Source: JAFKKS01 sp050187875 (GTDB lineage: Bacteria > Pseudomonadota > Alphaproteobacteria > Rhizobiales > Xanthobacteraceae). From it: 64,000 nucleotides of DNA. This document shows, piece by piece, positions 1 to 9,241 of this stretch. Location: assembly GCA_050187875.1 (NCBI GenBank), contig JBFWXB010000018.1, positions 1 to 64,000 of the forward strand, given 5' to 3'. The notes beneath the pieces are model-generated. The model was given only the letters and a program-made list of their open reading frames with translations. It had not been told where the DNA came from and made no database searches. The translations under genes and the position numbers were made by a program. Positions within the stretch are counted from its first letter, which is position 1; every line of letters begins with the position of its first letter.

Positions 1-18
1 ACGACGCTCTTCCGATCT
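1..18 (+). other. Illumina adapter remnant (assembly artefact)
   Basis: The first 18 bases, ACGACGCTCTTCCGATCT, are identical to the 3' end of the standard Illumina TruSeq read-1 adapter. They are not genomic. Genomic sequence resumes at about base 19, inside the RTX repeat of the neighbouring minus-strand gene, so position 1 is a contig end and the encoded protein is artificially truncated. Confidence 0.95.
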
Positions 19-1299
19 CTCGTTGCCGGTGAGGTTGATGTTTGCCGTCGACGACGAGCCCATGGTGTTCAGGACCTCGATCGACTGGCCCGCCGCCAGC
101 GTGTAGTTGACCGAGGAGTAGACCTGGTCGGTGCCGTTGCCGGCGCTCTCGAACACCTGGTCGCTGGCATTGTCGACGATATAAATGTCGTCGCCGCCGA
201 AGCCGTACATCTTGTCGACGCCGCCGCCGCCATTGAGGCGGTTCATTCCGGCATTGCCGACGAGCGTGTTGTTGAGCTCGTTGCCGGTGAGGTTGATGTT
301 TGCCGTCGTCGACGACCCCAACGTGTTCAAAATCTCGATCGATTGGCCCGCCGCCAGCGTGTAGTCCACCGAGGAATAGACTTGGTCCGTACCATTGCCC
401 GCAACTTCGACAGCTTGGTGACGAGCATCATGCACAATGTAGATGTCGTTCCCCGCGAAACCGTACATGGAACCGGCAAAGATGTCTGCGACCCCAGTAT
501 CGCGCAGGACATCATTCGACTGAGTGCCGACGATTCCGGGAGCATCTTTATGCGGCGCGGACAAAAACGAGGGATTGATATAGCTAGCCCGACCAAGATC
601 GTCTGCTCGATCCAAAATCATGGACGCAACGACGCTCGGATCGGCGGTCCCAAAATAGTTTTCGGAGGCATCGATTCGAGCGTTTGAATACCCAATTGGA
701 ACAACCAACGCCGGCTTGTGTACGCTGCTAATGAAAGAGTTGTGTTCCACAATCGTCGAGGCAGTTCCGTAGCTCGCCCAATTTTCGATCGCTTGATCGG
801 TCGTCCAATCCAGAAACGTATTGTCCACTACCGAAACATTGACGTTGCTCGACCCGATACTGAGGCCGGGCGACCGAACAAATAAGTTTCGTTCAAACGA
901 ACTGTCTCCGACGGGATACCAAATATACATCCCTTTGGAGTACGAACTGTGCAGGTCGCTTAGCACAGAATCCGTTATGGAAAACGAACCATACGATCCG
1001 TAACCGGTCGGGTCGAATAACGAGCCTCCAGAGATCTGGGCGAACGATATTTCTATGCGCCCAGGATTCGCATCATTGTTGATTCCAAATCCCATCTCGA
1101 TGTTGTTGAGGACTGCCGCGTTGGATGCGGTGCCGCTAACATGCAAGGTTCCATAGGCTTGCAGATGGTGACCGGCTCCATTGACGGTTGCCCCGGCCTC
1201 AATGGTCAGCGTAACCCCAGGCGCTATCTGAATGTCGTCGGTTAGATTGTGGATGGAGTTCGCGGCCCAGATAGTATTTTCATTTATGATTATTGTCAT
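19..1299 (-). CDS. RTX-type calcium-binding protein, 3' end missing
   Basis: The minus-strand frame is open from an ATG at 1299 to the contig end, giving 427 genomic codons and no stop. The start follows a GAGGGGACG ribosome-binding site. The N-terminus (MTIIINENTIW, then VTLTIEAGATVNG) has the rhythm of a right-handed beta-helix, and residues to about 250 remain rich in beta-forming and Asn/Ser/Gly stretches. From about residue 280 there are RTX-like units: NDIYIV, GFGGDD, GNGTDQVYSSV and TLAAGQSIE. Such proteins usually leave by a type I secretion system using a C-terminal signal that would lie in the missing part. A role in adhesion or as a secreted enzyme cannot be decided. The gene is AT-richer than its neighbours in its first two thirds. 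Confidence 0.85.
22..460 (-). repeat. Tandem 258-bp RTX repeat, cut by contig end
   Basis: The sequence from 22 (GTTGCCGGTGAGGTTGATGTT) recurs at 280, an offset of 258 bp or 86 codons. The copies encode the same order of motifs: NINLTGNE, then GFGG/GFAGND, then NGTDQVYSSV, then TLAAGQSIE. The near-identical units probably explain why the assembly stops here. Confidence 0.8.
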
Positions 1300-1458
1300 G
1301 GACCGGTCGTCCCCTCATTCCCATTGTAAAGACAACCCGTAGCCAAACCGCCCCACATATGCAAACTTCGGTTGATTAAGGAGCGCGATTCAACGAAGAT
1401 GTGGTCACATTGACCCGCAGGCTTGCAGGCGAAGTCCAGTGGAGCGGGGAACATGCCG

Positions 1459-2937
1459 CTACCGCTCGGGAACACGCCTCGACAAGGGCGGCCGGTTCTT
1501 TGGGCTGAGAGCGGGGCGCGGACGTAACGCCGCGTTCCACGCATTTTCGGCTCCCGCCATTGCTTGGCCACCGTCGACCAGCGTCTGGCGGGACCGCAGC
1601 ACCAGGGCTGCGCCGAGGAGGCTCACCAAGGGCGCCAGCCAGATGATGCGCGCGCCATAGCGATCGTGCGGGTTCGACAGCACGCCGCAGACGGCACCGT
1701 TGATGAGGATCGCGACCGCGACCGTTACCGCCAGCCGCCGAAAATCAGCGAATGCTTCATTGCGAAAGCCGAAGGCCCAGAGTGGCAGCACGACAAGGGC
1801 GAGGAATGCGAGAGGCACGTGGACGGTATTGATGAGCTTGAAATCAATTCCGCCGCGCTGCTGGCGCGCCGCGCGCATCGCGGGAACGGCCGACGGCGTA
1901 TAGCGCGTGATGATCGCGTAGGTGTGCCAGACGGAGTTGACGACGCCTTCGCCCGAGCCGACGCGGATGATTTGCTGTGCCATGCCGCTCAACGCTCCTT
2001 CCATCTCCTCACGGGGAAAGTCTTCGAGCGCGCCGAGGACGATGGTTCGCATTTCGTCGTCGAGACCGACGAAGCGGCCGAGCTTGTTGAAGACGCTGTC
2101 GCCCCACAGGAACGCGTCGGCGTCGCGTGGCAATTCGGCGCGATAGGGGCAAAGCTTGAAAGGCGTCGTCGGGCAGTGCTTGTCGAGATAGCGCACGACC
2201 AGCCCTTGTTGCAGCATGCGCCCGAAGAGGATGCCATAGCCGCCGGGCGTCCAAGCCAGGCGTCCGACGACGGCGAAATTTGCCGCCAACGTCATGACGA
2301 CCGCGAGCACCACGATCATGATCGCCCGCGGCGCGCCGGACGGCGGGACGATCCTCCGCCGCAGGACCGCGATCGCCGCGATGGAGCACGCCATCGCAAG
2401 GATTAGGCCGAGGGTGGCGCTGTGGGTTGCGCCGGCGAATGCGATCAGCACCACAAGGCCGACGCGTTCGGCGACGTGTAGCGTCTCGTACTTGAAGACG
2501 AGGAGGTAGAGCGCGAGCACAGCGAGGCCGACGAAAATGTCAGTGAGAAGGATGCTCGTCAGCCAGGGCAGGGTGGTGAACAGCGCGAGGGAGGAGATGA
2601 TGCCGAGCAGCAGGAACGGCCGGCCGCCCAGGCCGAAGCTGCGCAAGGCCAGAGCAATGACCCAGATCGTCAGCGCGGACTGGATGAGGAGGACCGGCCA
2701 GAAATCGTGATCGACGCCAAGGAGCAGAAACAGGCCGTAAGCCGCCGGGCGGCTCGGCACCAGATAGCCTTCGTACCAGCGCGCCAAATACCCGCCGGTG
2801 TCGTATTGAAGGAGAGGAAACCGGTTCCAAAGGGCAGGCGCGAGAAGCGCCAGCGACGCCAGTAGGCTAGCGCAAAGCCACGCAAAAAGCCGACGAGTCC
2901 CCGACGGTTCACCCGTCGGGCTTGGTACCAGCGCCAT
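1459..2937 (-). CDS. polytopic membrane protein of unknown function
   Basis: Encodes a 492-residue protein if it starts at the ATG at 2937. A longer frame reaches 3132 but would overlap the start of the opposite-strand VWA gene, and its N-terminus looks non-coding. The N-terminus has a hydrophobic segment (LFAWLCASLLASLALLAPAL) followed by a loop with LLQYDTGGY. About ten hydrophobic segments follow, with a larger soluble loop around residues 230-330 (HCPTTPFKLCPYRAELP). Near the C-terminus a loop carries NPHDRYGARI before the last segments. The layout recalls GT-C/PMT-like membrane glycosyltransferases, but I see no diagnostic catalytic motif and do not assign that function. Confidence 0.7.
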   Translation of the reverse strand: MALVPSPTGEPSGTRRLFAWLCASLLASLALLAPALWNRFPLLQYDTGGYLARWYEGYLVPSRPAAYGLFLLLGVDHDFWPVLLIQSALTIWVIALALRSFGLGGRPFLLLGIISSLALFTTLPWLTSILLTDIFVGLAVLALYLLVFKYETLHVAERVGLVVLIAFAGATHSATLGLILAMACSIAAIAVLRRRIVPPSGAPRAIMIVVLAVVMTLAANFAVVGRLAWTPGGYGILFGRMLQQGLVVRYLDKHCPTTPFKLCPYRAELPRDADAFLWGDSVFNKLGRFVGLDDEMRTIVLGALEDFPREEMEGALSGMAQQIIRVGSGEGVVNSVWHTYAIITRYTPSAVPAMRAARQQRGGIDFKLINTVHVPLAFLALVVLPLWAFGFRNEAFADFRRLAVTVAVAILINGAVCGVLSNPHDRYGARIIWLAPLVSLLGAALVLRSRQTLVDGGQAMAGAENAWNAALRPRPALSPKNRPPLSRRVPER

Positions 2938-3043
2938 ACTTTTGGTCCCGGCAACGGACGCCCTTGGCTCAGATGTGCTAGATTTTTGTATACAGAGCAA
3001 GGGGCGCAGCCGTCGGCCAGACGGCTGAAAAGGCCGGAGTAGG

Positions 3044-4219
3044 ATGTTCCTGACCTTCTTCACCGCGTTGAAATCCGCCGGCATCCCGGTGACGTTGCGC
3101 GAATATCTTTCCCTCATGGAGGGTTTGGACAAGGACCTCGCCGGCCGGCGGGTAGAGGACTTCTATTATCTTTCGCGGGCCGCGCTCGTGAAGGATGAGC
3201 GCAATCTCGACAAGTTCGACCGCGTGTTCGGCCATGTCTTCAAGGGATTGAGCCTGCTCGAAGAGGCGCTCTCGGCCGACATCCCCGAAGAATGGCTGCG
3301 CAAGCTCGCGGAGAAATACCTCACCGAGGAAGAGAAGAAGATGATCCAGGCCATGGGTGGGCTGGACAAGCTTCTCGAGACCTTGCGCAAGCGCCTCGAG
3401 GAGCAGAAGGGGCGGCATCAAGGCGGGTCGAAATGGATCGGCACCGCCGGCACGTCGCCCTTCGGCGCCTACGGCTATAATCCCGAAGGCATCCGTATCG
3501 GGCAGGACGGCAACCGCAATTTCCGCGCGGTGAAGGTCTGGGACAAGCGCGAGTTCAAAGACCTCGACGGCGAAGTCGAGCTCGGCACGCGCAACATCAA
3601 GGTGGCGCTACGCCGCCTGCGCAAATTCGCACGCACCGGCGCGCCGGAGGAACTCGATCTCGACGAGACCATCCGCGACACCGCGCACAAGGGCTATCTT
3701 GATATCCATATGCGGCCGGAACGGCACAACGCCGTCAAGGTTCTGGTCTTTTTCGATATCGGCGGCTCGATGGACTCGCATGTGAAGGCGACGGAGGAGC
3801 TGTTCTCCGCGGCGCGCAGCGAGTTCAAGCACATGGAGTACTTCTACTTCCACAACTGCTTGTACGAGCGCGTGTGGAAGGAAAACCGCCGGCGCTTCTC
3901 GGAGACGACGCCGACGTGGGAGGTGCTGCATAAATACGCGCACGACTACAAGGTGATCTTCGTCGGCGACGCGTCGATGTCACCTTACGAGATCAATGCC
4001 GCGGGCGGCTCGGTCGAGCATTTTAACGAGGAGCCCGGCGCCGTCTGGATGGAGCGTGTGACGCGCACCTATCCAGCATGCGTGTGGCTCAATCCGGTGC
4101 CGGAAGCGCAGTGGGAGTACACGTTCTCGATCAAGATGCTGCGCCAACTCATGGCGGAGCGCATGTTTCCCTTGACGCTCGATGGACTCGATCGGGCGAT
4201 GCGCGAGCTCGTGCGCTGA
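3044..4219 (+). CDS. VWA domain CoxE-like protein
   Basis: 391 residues. The N-terminus (MFLTFFTALKSAGIPVTLREYLSLME) and the whole layout match the CoxE-like VWA family, proteins that work with MoxR-type AAA+ ATPases in maturing or inserting cofactors in partner enzymes. The VWA domain begins near residue 230. Its metal-binding (MIDAS) motif reads D238-I-G-G-S242, the DxGxS variant seen in this family rather than DxSxS. The partner is probably the MoxR-type ATPase at 11074-11919, about 7 kb away and on the other strand. In many genomes the two genes are adjacent. The target enzyme is unknown. Confidence 0.85.
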   Translation: MFLTFFTALKSAGIPVTLREYLSLMEGLDKDLAGRRVEDFYYLSRAALVKDERNLDKFDRVFGHVFKGLSLLEEALSADIPEEWLRKLAEKYLTEEEKKMIQAMGGLDKLLETLRKRLEEQKGRHQGGSKWIGTAGTSPFGAYGYNPEGIRIGQDGNRNFRAVKVWDKREFKDLDGEVELGTRNIKVALRRLRKFARTGAPEELDLDETIRDTAHKGYLDIHMRPERHNAVKVLVFFDIGGSMDSHVKATEELFSAARSEFKHMEYFYFHNCLYERVWKENRRRFSETTPTWEVLHKYAHDYKVIFVGDASMSPYEINAAGGSVEHFNEEPGAVWMERVTRTYPACVWLNPVPEAQWEYTFSIKMLRQLMAERMFPLTLDGLDRAMRELVR

Positions 4220-4232
4220 CGCGGCGCGTGGG

Positions 4233-4502
4233 TCAGCGTGGCGGCAACGGCTCGTGGTCGATGATGATCGGGCCGCGGCGGCGAGGACGTTGCGGGCGCA
4301 ACGGTCGCAGCACCAACAGCAGAAGCAGCAGCAGCGGCAAGCCGAAGATCAAGAGCGTCAGCATCGTAAGCGCGAGCCCAAGGAACAGGCTGACCACCAC
4401 GACAAAGGCCAAGGCCGCCACGACGGCGGCGACGCCATAGAGGACCCAGGCGCGCCAGCCGCGAACCTTCATCATCCGTCCGTCGCGACCAATAACAATC
4501 AT
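4233..4502 (-). CDS. small two-helix membrane protein
   Basis: 89 residues from the ATG at 4502, chosen because GGAGGG lies just upstream. A longer frame to 4559 lacks such a site. After a basic N-terminus (MIVIGRDGRMMKVRGWRAW) come two strongly hydrophobic segments (about residues 20-42 and 48-68), then a basic tail with PRRRGPIIIDHEPLPPR. It converges with the VWA gene, leaving 13 bp between stops. No family is recognised. The clear ribosome-binding site and membrane profile support a real gene. Confidence 0.65.
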   Translation of the reverse strand: MIVIGRDGRMMKVRGWRAWVLYGVAAVVAALAFVVVVSLFLGLALTMLTLLIFGLPLLLLLLLVLRPLRPQRPRRRGPIIIDHEPLPPR

Positions 4503-4729
4503 ACCGGACCCTCCGCACTGACAAACGTAAGCCCTGGACCGATCGTTGCAAGGCCGCACGGCCGGGCCGTTTGACGTCGAAACCGCGACGCGATGCCGCG
4601 AGCGCCCGCCGGAATTGGGCGTCCGCGCGGGAACAAGAGCCGCGCCGTCACGTTGCGGAAGGGAGGGATGGCTCGCCCGCCGAGCCGCACGGAGGGACGG
4701 CCCGAACCCATAAAAACCGAGGACGACCG

Positions 4730-5233
4730 ATGGGACTCTTCTCCGCTGACATCCACACGATGAACGATCTCTTCGTCCACACGCTGCAGGACATCTACTA
4801 TGCCGAGAAGCAAATCGTGAAGGCGCTTCCCGACATGATCGACAAGGCCGCCGACGCGAAGCTCAAGCAGGGCTTCCAGACGCATCTGAAGGAGACGGAG
4901 GGACACGTCCGCCGGCTCGAGAAGGTATTCCAGATGCATGGCGAAGAAGTGCAGGGAACCGATTGCCCGGCGATTGACGGCATCATCGAGGAGGCCAATG
5001 ACGTTGCCGGCGACATCGACGACAAGCAGGTGCTCGACGCGGCCCTGATCGCGGCCGCGCAAGCCGTCGAGCATTATGAGATCACCCGCTATGGCACCTT
5101 GATTGCCTGGGCCAAACAACTCGGACGCGATGACTGCGCCAGCGTGCTGGCGCAGAATCTCGAAGAGGAAAAGGCGACCGACGTCAAATTGACGAAGATG
5201 GCGGAAGGCAGCGTGAACCGGAAGGCGGCATGA
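4730..5233 (+). CDS. DUF892 (YciE/YciF-like) ferritin-like protein
   Basis: 167 residues from the ATG at 4730, preceded by GAGGACGACCG. The longer frame upstream (from 4571) is low-complexity and rejected. The sequence (LFVHTLQDIYYAEKQIVKALP, then EHYEITRYGTL) is that of the DUF892 family, four-helix ferritin-like proteins with Glu/His metal ligands, often tied to stress responses. Conserved acidic and His positions occur in AEKQI, KETEGHVRRLEKVF, VEHYEITRYG and NLEEEKATD. It appears monocistronic, with a strong terminator 30 bp downstream. Confidence 0.9.
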   Translation: MGLFSADIHTMNDLFVHTLQDIYYAEKQIVKALPDMIDKAADAKLKQGFQTHLKETEGHVRRLEKVFQMHGEEVQGTDCPAIDGIIEEANDVAGDIDDKQVLDAALIAAAQAVEHYEITRYGTLIAWAKQLGRDDCASVLAQNLEEEKATDVKLTKMAEGSVNRKAA

Positions 5234-5263
5234 CGTCTGACTAAGCCCGAACGATCGCATGCC

Positions 5264-5303
5264 AAATCCGGAGCAGGTGTCCTGCTCCGGATTTTCGTTC
5301 GTC
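5264..5303 (+). terminator. rho-independent terminator after DUF892 gene
   Basis: A 14-bp perfect stem (AAATCCGGAGCAGG paired with CCTGCTCCGGATTT) has a TGT loop and runs into a T-containing tail (TTTTCGTTCG). It sits 30 bp after the DUF892 stop codon. Confidence 0.85.
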
Positions 5304-5313
5304 TCGATGAGAG

Positions 5314-5958
5314 ATGACGGACGCCGCGGCCGTGCTACAAAGCCGCGTGGGACAGGAAGCGGATCAAAGGGCGCGCGTGGCGGACGGGGAGGCGGAGGGC
5401 GCCTACCGCTTTCGTCCGTCTTTGATGAGCGCCGAGCACAGTTTCCGCCTGGCGCCCGAGGGGCTCGAGTTTCACATCGGACGCCGCAGCGGCCGCATCC
5501 GATACGCGACGATCCGCTGTCTGCGCATCTCGTTCCGGCCGATCGCGCTCGCGTCGAACCGGTACCTCACCGAGGTCTGGTCGGACGACTGGCCAAAAGT
5601 TCAGATCGCTTCGACCACCTGGCGCAGCCTCACTGAACAGGTGCCGCAGACCGCGGCCTATACGCAGTTCATCCGCGACTTGCATCAGCGGATCGCGCAA
5701 GCCGGCGGCCAGCCGGTCTGTGAGCGCGGCAGCGCGCCCTGGATCTATTGGCCGGGCGTTATTCTCTTCGCTGCCGTGGCGCTCGGCCTTGCCGCCTTGA
5801 TCGTGCGCGGCCTGCACTCCGGCGCCTATGCCGGCACACTTTTCGTGGCCGCGTTCCTGGCGCTCTATCTTTGGCAGATGGGTGGCTTCTTCAAGAAGAA
5901 CCGCCCCGGTGTCTACGATGTCCGCGCGCTGCCGGACGACATTTTCCCCCGCTCATGA
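5314..5958 (+). CDS. conserved membrane protein of unknown function
   Basis: Up to 214 residues from the ATG at 5314. The true start is unsure: a GTG at 5378 or the ATG at 5425 would also keep the conserved-looking core beginning SAEHSFRLAPEGLEF. Residues about 40-120 form a soluble domain (IGRRSGRIRYATIRCLRISF, a PH-like pattern of short strands). Two membrane segments follow, at about 145-168 and 173-192. The C-terminus ends RPGVYDVRALPDDIFP. Its stop overlaps the opposite-strand ycjF-like gene by 6 bp. No specific function can be given. Confidence 0.65.
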   Translation: MTDAAAVLQSRVGQEADQRARVADGEAEGAYRFRPSLMSAEHSFRLAPEGLEFHIGRRSGRIRYATIRCLRISFRPIALASNRYLTEVWSDDWPKVQIASTTWRSLTEQVPQTAAYTQFIRDLHQRIAQAGGQPVCERGSAPWIYWPGVILFAAVALGLAALIVRGLHSGAYAGTLFVAAFLALYLWQMGGFFKKNRPGVYDVRALPDDIFPRS

Positions 5959-6993
5959 CACTGGAAGCTGCGGCTCGATCGTGCCGTCCGCGCGCCGGCG
6001 CAGAAGGCCGGAGGCGAGATCGGTCATCGTCGGCGCGGATAAGGCGACGAAGGGCAGGGGCCGCGTCACTTCGATCGCCGCGAGGCCAAGCCGCGCGGTG
6101 AGCATCCCGTTGAGGACGCCTTCGCCCAAGCGCGCGGAAAGCTTTGCGGCAATGCCATGCCCGAGGACTTGCTGAACCAAGCTGTCGCTCGCCGCCATGC
6201 TGCCGGTCACGGCGAGATGCGTGAACACGTGCTTCACCAAACGGATCATGCCCAACGTTCCCGGCCGGCCGCCGTAAAGCTCCGACAGGCGCCGGATGAG
6301 CCGCACGGCCGTGAACAGGACGAAGGCCATGTCGACTGCCGCGCGTGGGCTAACGGCCGTGACGACCGAGACGCGCTTTGCGGCGGCGCTGACCAGGCGG
6401 CGCGCCTCGCGGTCGAGCGGCCCCATCATCTCGCGCTCGGCAAGGCGCACAAGGTCGGCGCCGTCGATGATGTCGTCGAGATGGGTCTCGATCGTGGCGC
6501 GCCCCCGCGCGAGCCATGGCGAGAGCCGGCTGAACGCGATGATCTCGCGCGCGACCGCGCGCGCTTCGTCGCGATCATCGTCGGCGATGGCGGCGGTGGC
6601 GCGCTCGCGCAGCTTGTCGACCTCGGCGAGCCGCATCAGCCCGCGCACTTCGCGCACGACGATTGCGAAAAACGAGAGGGCGGCGATGCCGGCGAAGGCC
6701 GTGCCGAGCCAGCCGAGCCAGGGCTGGCGGTAGAAAAGGCTCTCCAGCATTTTGACCGTGGTGAGCCCGGCCGCCATCGCGAGCAGGGCGAGCAAGGCGC
6801 AGCAAAGCACAGTCGCCCATGCGAAGCGGCGGCGCGGCGCCGGCATCGACACTGGCAATAGGTCGGTCGTGAGTTCCGGGTGCACGCGCACCGCGCGCGG
6901 CCCGTGCGTTGCAGCCTCCGACTCGGCATGACTCGCGACGATGACGTCCGGGTCGTCGAGGCGGAAGGCGGCGGGCTTGCGCGGCTCACTCAT
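5953..6993 (-). CDS. ycjF: YcjF-family (UPF0283/DUF697) membrane protein
   Basis: 346 residues. Two membrane helices lie around residues 60-80 and 95-115. A C-terminal domain of DUF697 type follows (residues about 200-330, with VDMAFVLFTAVRLIRRLSELYGGRPG and LVQQVLGHG). It is the standard neighbour of the YcjX NTPase. Here the start overlaps the ycjX stop by 4 bp, so the pair is translationally coupled. In enterobacteria these genes sit in a stress-inducible operon. The biochemical role is not established. Confidence 0.88.
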   Translation of the reverse strand: MSEPRKPAAFRLDDPDVIVASHAESEAATHGPRAVRVHPELTTDLLPVSMPAPRRRFAWATVLCCALLALLAMAAGLTTVKMLESLFYRQPWLGWLGTAFAGIAALSFFAIVVREVRGLMRLAEVDKLRERATAAIADDDRDEARAVAREIIAFSRLSPWLARGRATIETHLDDIIDGADLVRLAEREMMGPLDREARRLVSAAAKRVSVVTAVSPRAAVDMAFVLFTAVRLIRRLSELYGGRPGTLGMIRLVKHVFTHLAVTGSMAASDSLVQQVLGHGIAAKLSARLGEGVLNGMLTARLGLAAIEVTRPLPFVALSAPTMTDLASGLLRRRADGTIEPQLPVS

Positions 6994-8495
6994 GCCAGGC
7001 GGTCTCCGATCAGGAATTGGAGCGCACGGTCGAGACGGATATGCGGCAGTGTGGCGGAAAGGCTTCCCGACCCTCGCGCAACCGGCGGCCGGAAGCGCAG
7101 GAAGCGATAATCCGTATCGTGTCGCGACGCGTCCGACAGCCCCTTGAACGTCGCTTCGGGCGCAAAGAAGGCGTCCGCCGTCTCCGGCAGGTCGCCCGGA
7201 AACATGGCGGTCTCCGTCTTTCCGTCGAACGTCTCCGCGCCGGCGTGCTCGCCCGCCTCTGGTGTGCCGATGATCGACGGCAGTCGTTCGCCTCCGCGTT
7301 CGACCGTCGCCTCCCGCGTCGCGCGCACGGCGGAGAGCGCGATCACATCGACGAGCGCGCCCTCGAATTTGGCCCGGTTGGTGGCCCGCCTGACCATATG
7401 CCCGAGGATGTTCTCGAGCCGATCATGGCTGGTGTGGTGCAGGTGGTCCGCTTTCGTCGCCGCGAAAAGGATCCGGTCGATCCGCGGGCGAAACAGGCTG
7501 CTGAGCCATGAGGCGCGGCCGATGCGGAAACAGTCGAGAATGGCGCCGAGGCTTCTTTCGAGTTCCTGCACCGCTTGCGGGCCGGAATTGAATGCGGCCA
7601 AGGCGTCGATCAGCACGATCTGCCGGTCGAGCCGCGCGAAATGCTCGCGGAAGAAAGGGCGCACGATGTGGTTCTTATAGGCCTCGAAGCGCCGCTCCAT
7701 CATCGCGCCGAGCGAACGCGAGCGCGTCCGTCCATTGTGTGGCAATTCGAGCGGCGAGAATGTGAGCGCCGGCGAGCCCTCGAGATCGCCCGGCATCAGG
7801 AATCGCCCCGGCGGCAGCAAGCTCATGGCGAAGCGCTCGTCGCGGCAGGCGCGCAGATTTTCTGTGAAGTGCTCTGCTGCTATGCGTGATTCTTTTTCGT
7901 CGGCGGGCTGGTCCGCATGCAAGGCGCCGAGATGTGCATGCCAGCGCCCGGCGAGCTTCGCGCGAGGCGCCTCGCGCGAACGGCGGATCGTTTCCGCGGA
8001 CCACGTCGCATAATCCGTATCGAGAAGCGGCAGGTCGAGCAGCCATTCGCCGGGATAGTCGACGAGGTCGAGCGTCAGCGTGTTCTCGCGCGCCCCGCTC
8101 TTTGCGCCTTGATAGGTGATGACGAGGCGAAGCTCGCTCACCCGCCGCGTCGATTGCGGCCAAGTCCGGTGCTCCAGAAGCGATGCAAGATGCGTCTCGT
8201 AATCGAACCGCGGAACAGCGTCGTCGGGTTGCGGCTCCAGGCGTGCTGAGGCGATGCGCCCCTGCGCCATCGCCTCGAACACCGGAAGCCGGCCGCCGCG
8301 TATGAGGTTGTGCACCAGCGCGGTGATGAAAACGGTCTTACCGGCGCGGGAGAGCCCGGTGACGCCGATCCGCAGGGTCGGATTGAGGAGGTCACTGCCG
8401 AAATCGGCAAGGGCGCGTGCGGCGATCCGCGCCTCCTCGGTCACCGTAGAGAGGGAAACCACGAATCCGACCTCGTTCAGTTTCGGCGGCAACAC
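6990..8495 (-). CDS. ycjX: YcjX-like P-loop NTPase (DUF463)
   Basis: About 490-501 residues. The Walker A motif is in IGVTGLSRAGKTVFITALVH, followed by the family hallmarks DLVDYPGEWLLDLPLL and, later, FAATKADHLHHTSHDRLE, a guanine-specificity-like TKAD. Two GTG starts are possible, at 8495 and at 8462. The second has GAGG about 10 bases upstream and is slightly preferred. It is followed by the overlapping ycjF-like gene. An upstream sixA-like gene is read in the same direction with a 15-bp gap, so the three may form one operon. Confidence 0.9.
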   Translation of the reverse strand: MLPPKLNEVGFVVSLSTVTEEARIAARALADFGSDLLNPTLRIGVTGLSRAGKTVFITALVHNLIRGGRLPVFEAMAQGRIASARLEPQPDDAVPRFDYETHLASLLEHRTWPQSTRRVSELRLVITYQGAKSGARENTLTLDLVDYPGEWLLDLPLLDTDYATWSAETIRRSREAPRAKLAGRWHAHLGALHADQPADEKESRIAAEHFTENLRACRDERFAMSLLPPGRFLMPGDLEGSPALTFSPLELPHNGRTRSRSLGAMMERRFEAYKNHIVRPFFREHFARLDRQIVLIDALAAFNSGPQAVQELERSLGAILDCFRIGRASWLSSLFRPRIDRILFAATKADHLHHTSHDRLENILGHMVRRATNRAKFEGALVDVIALSAVRATREATVERGGERLPSIIGTPEAGEHAGAETFDGKTETAMFPGDLPETADAFFAPEATFKGLSDASRHDTDYRFLRFRPPVARGSGSLSATLPHIRLDRALQFLIGDRLA

Positions 8496-8510
8496 ATAGC
8501 GAGGGAAACG

Positions 8511-9029
8511 TTATTTTTCCAGCATGCGCGGCGCGATGAAGCGTTCGAGCCGCCCGCCGCGCGGAGCGACGTCGCTCCAACGAGTGACAGGGAAGTCGAT
8601 CACCGCAAGCGCGGCGGTCGGGAATTTCTCCATCAGCGCCAGCCGTGCGTCGGCGTCGCCGCTTTCGGCCAGGAGGCGCGCCAAATCCTGGAGGCCGGGA
8701 TTGTGGCCGATCACGAGAAGAGCGCGCACCGCAAGCGCCGTCTCGCGCACTGGCGCGAGCAGCTCGGCCGCCGCCGCGCCATAAAGCCGCCTGTCGAATT
8801 GTGGCTCAATGCGGCGGTCCAGGGTCGGCGCCACGAGGCTCCACGTCGCTTGCGCGCGTACTGCCGTCGAGACCAGCACGGCATCCGGCATGAGCCGGTG
8901 TTGCGCCATGTAGAGGCCCATCAGAGGGGCGGCCTTGCGGCCCCGCGCCGAAAGCGGCCGTTCGTGGTCATGCTGGCCGGCGATGGACCAGTCCGACTTC
9001 GCATGGCGCATCAACATCAAACGGCGCAA
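8511..9029 (-). CDS. sixA: SixA-like histidine phosphatase
   Basis: 172 residues of the histidine-phosphatase (phosphoglycerate mutase) fold. The N-terminal catalytic motif is LMRHAKSDW, with the nucleophile His9. The second conserved His is in LLVIGHNPGLQDLA, and ERPLSARGRKAA also matches SixA. SixA-type enzymes remove phosphate from phosphohistidine on phosphorelay or PTS proteins. The cellular target here is unknown. It lies just upstream of the ycjX-like gene on the same strand. Confidence 0.9.
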   Translation of the reverse strand: MRRLMLMRHAKSDWSIAGQHDHERPLSARGRKAAPLMGLYMAQHRLMPDAVLVSTAVRAQATWSLVAPTLDRRIEPQFDRRLYGAAAAELLAPVRETALAVRALLVIGHNPGLQDLARLLAESGDADARLALMEKFPTAALAVIDFPVTRWSDVAPRGGRLERFIAPRMLEK

Positions 9030-9241
9030 TGGACCTCCAGGGAAAACGCATTTCGTCGGCGTCCCTCGCCATAGCGAGGCGCGCCGGAGTGATCAAATCT
9101 TGGCCTCGGGCGGGTTCCCTGGGGCGCATGGAACCCTTGGCCTGGCGTTGACCTTAATCTCAGCCCGCGTTTGTTCCCCTTTGGCGTCCGCGCTATGCGT
9201 GGCTGACAGGTAGAGGGCGGATCGCCCGGTCCGGAGTGTCG

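Noticed and set aside
1564..2406. 280-codon plus-strand ORF opposite the polytopic membrane gene
   Set aside because: Charged low-complexity translation; the opposite strand shows regular membrane helices and a better start.
4571..4729. N-terminal extension of the DUF892 protein
   Set aside because: Low-complexity residues and no ribosome-binding site; the ATG at 4730 has one and matches the family start.
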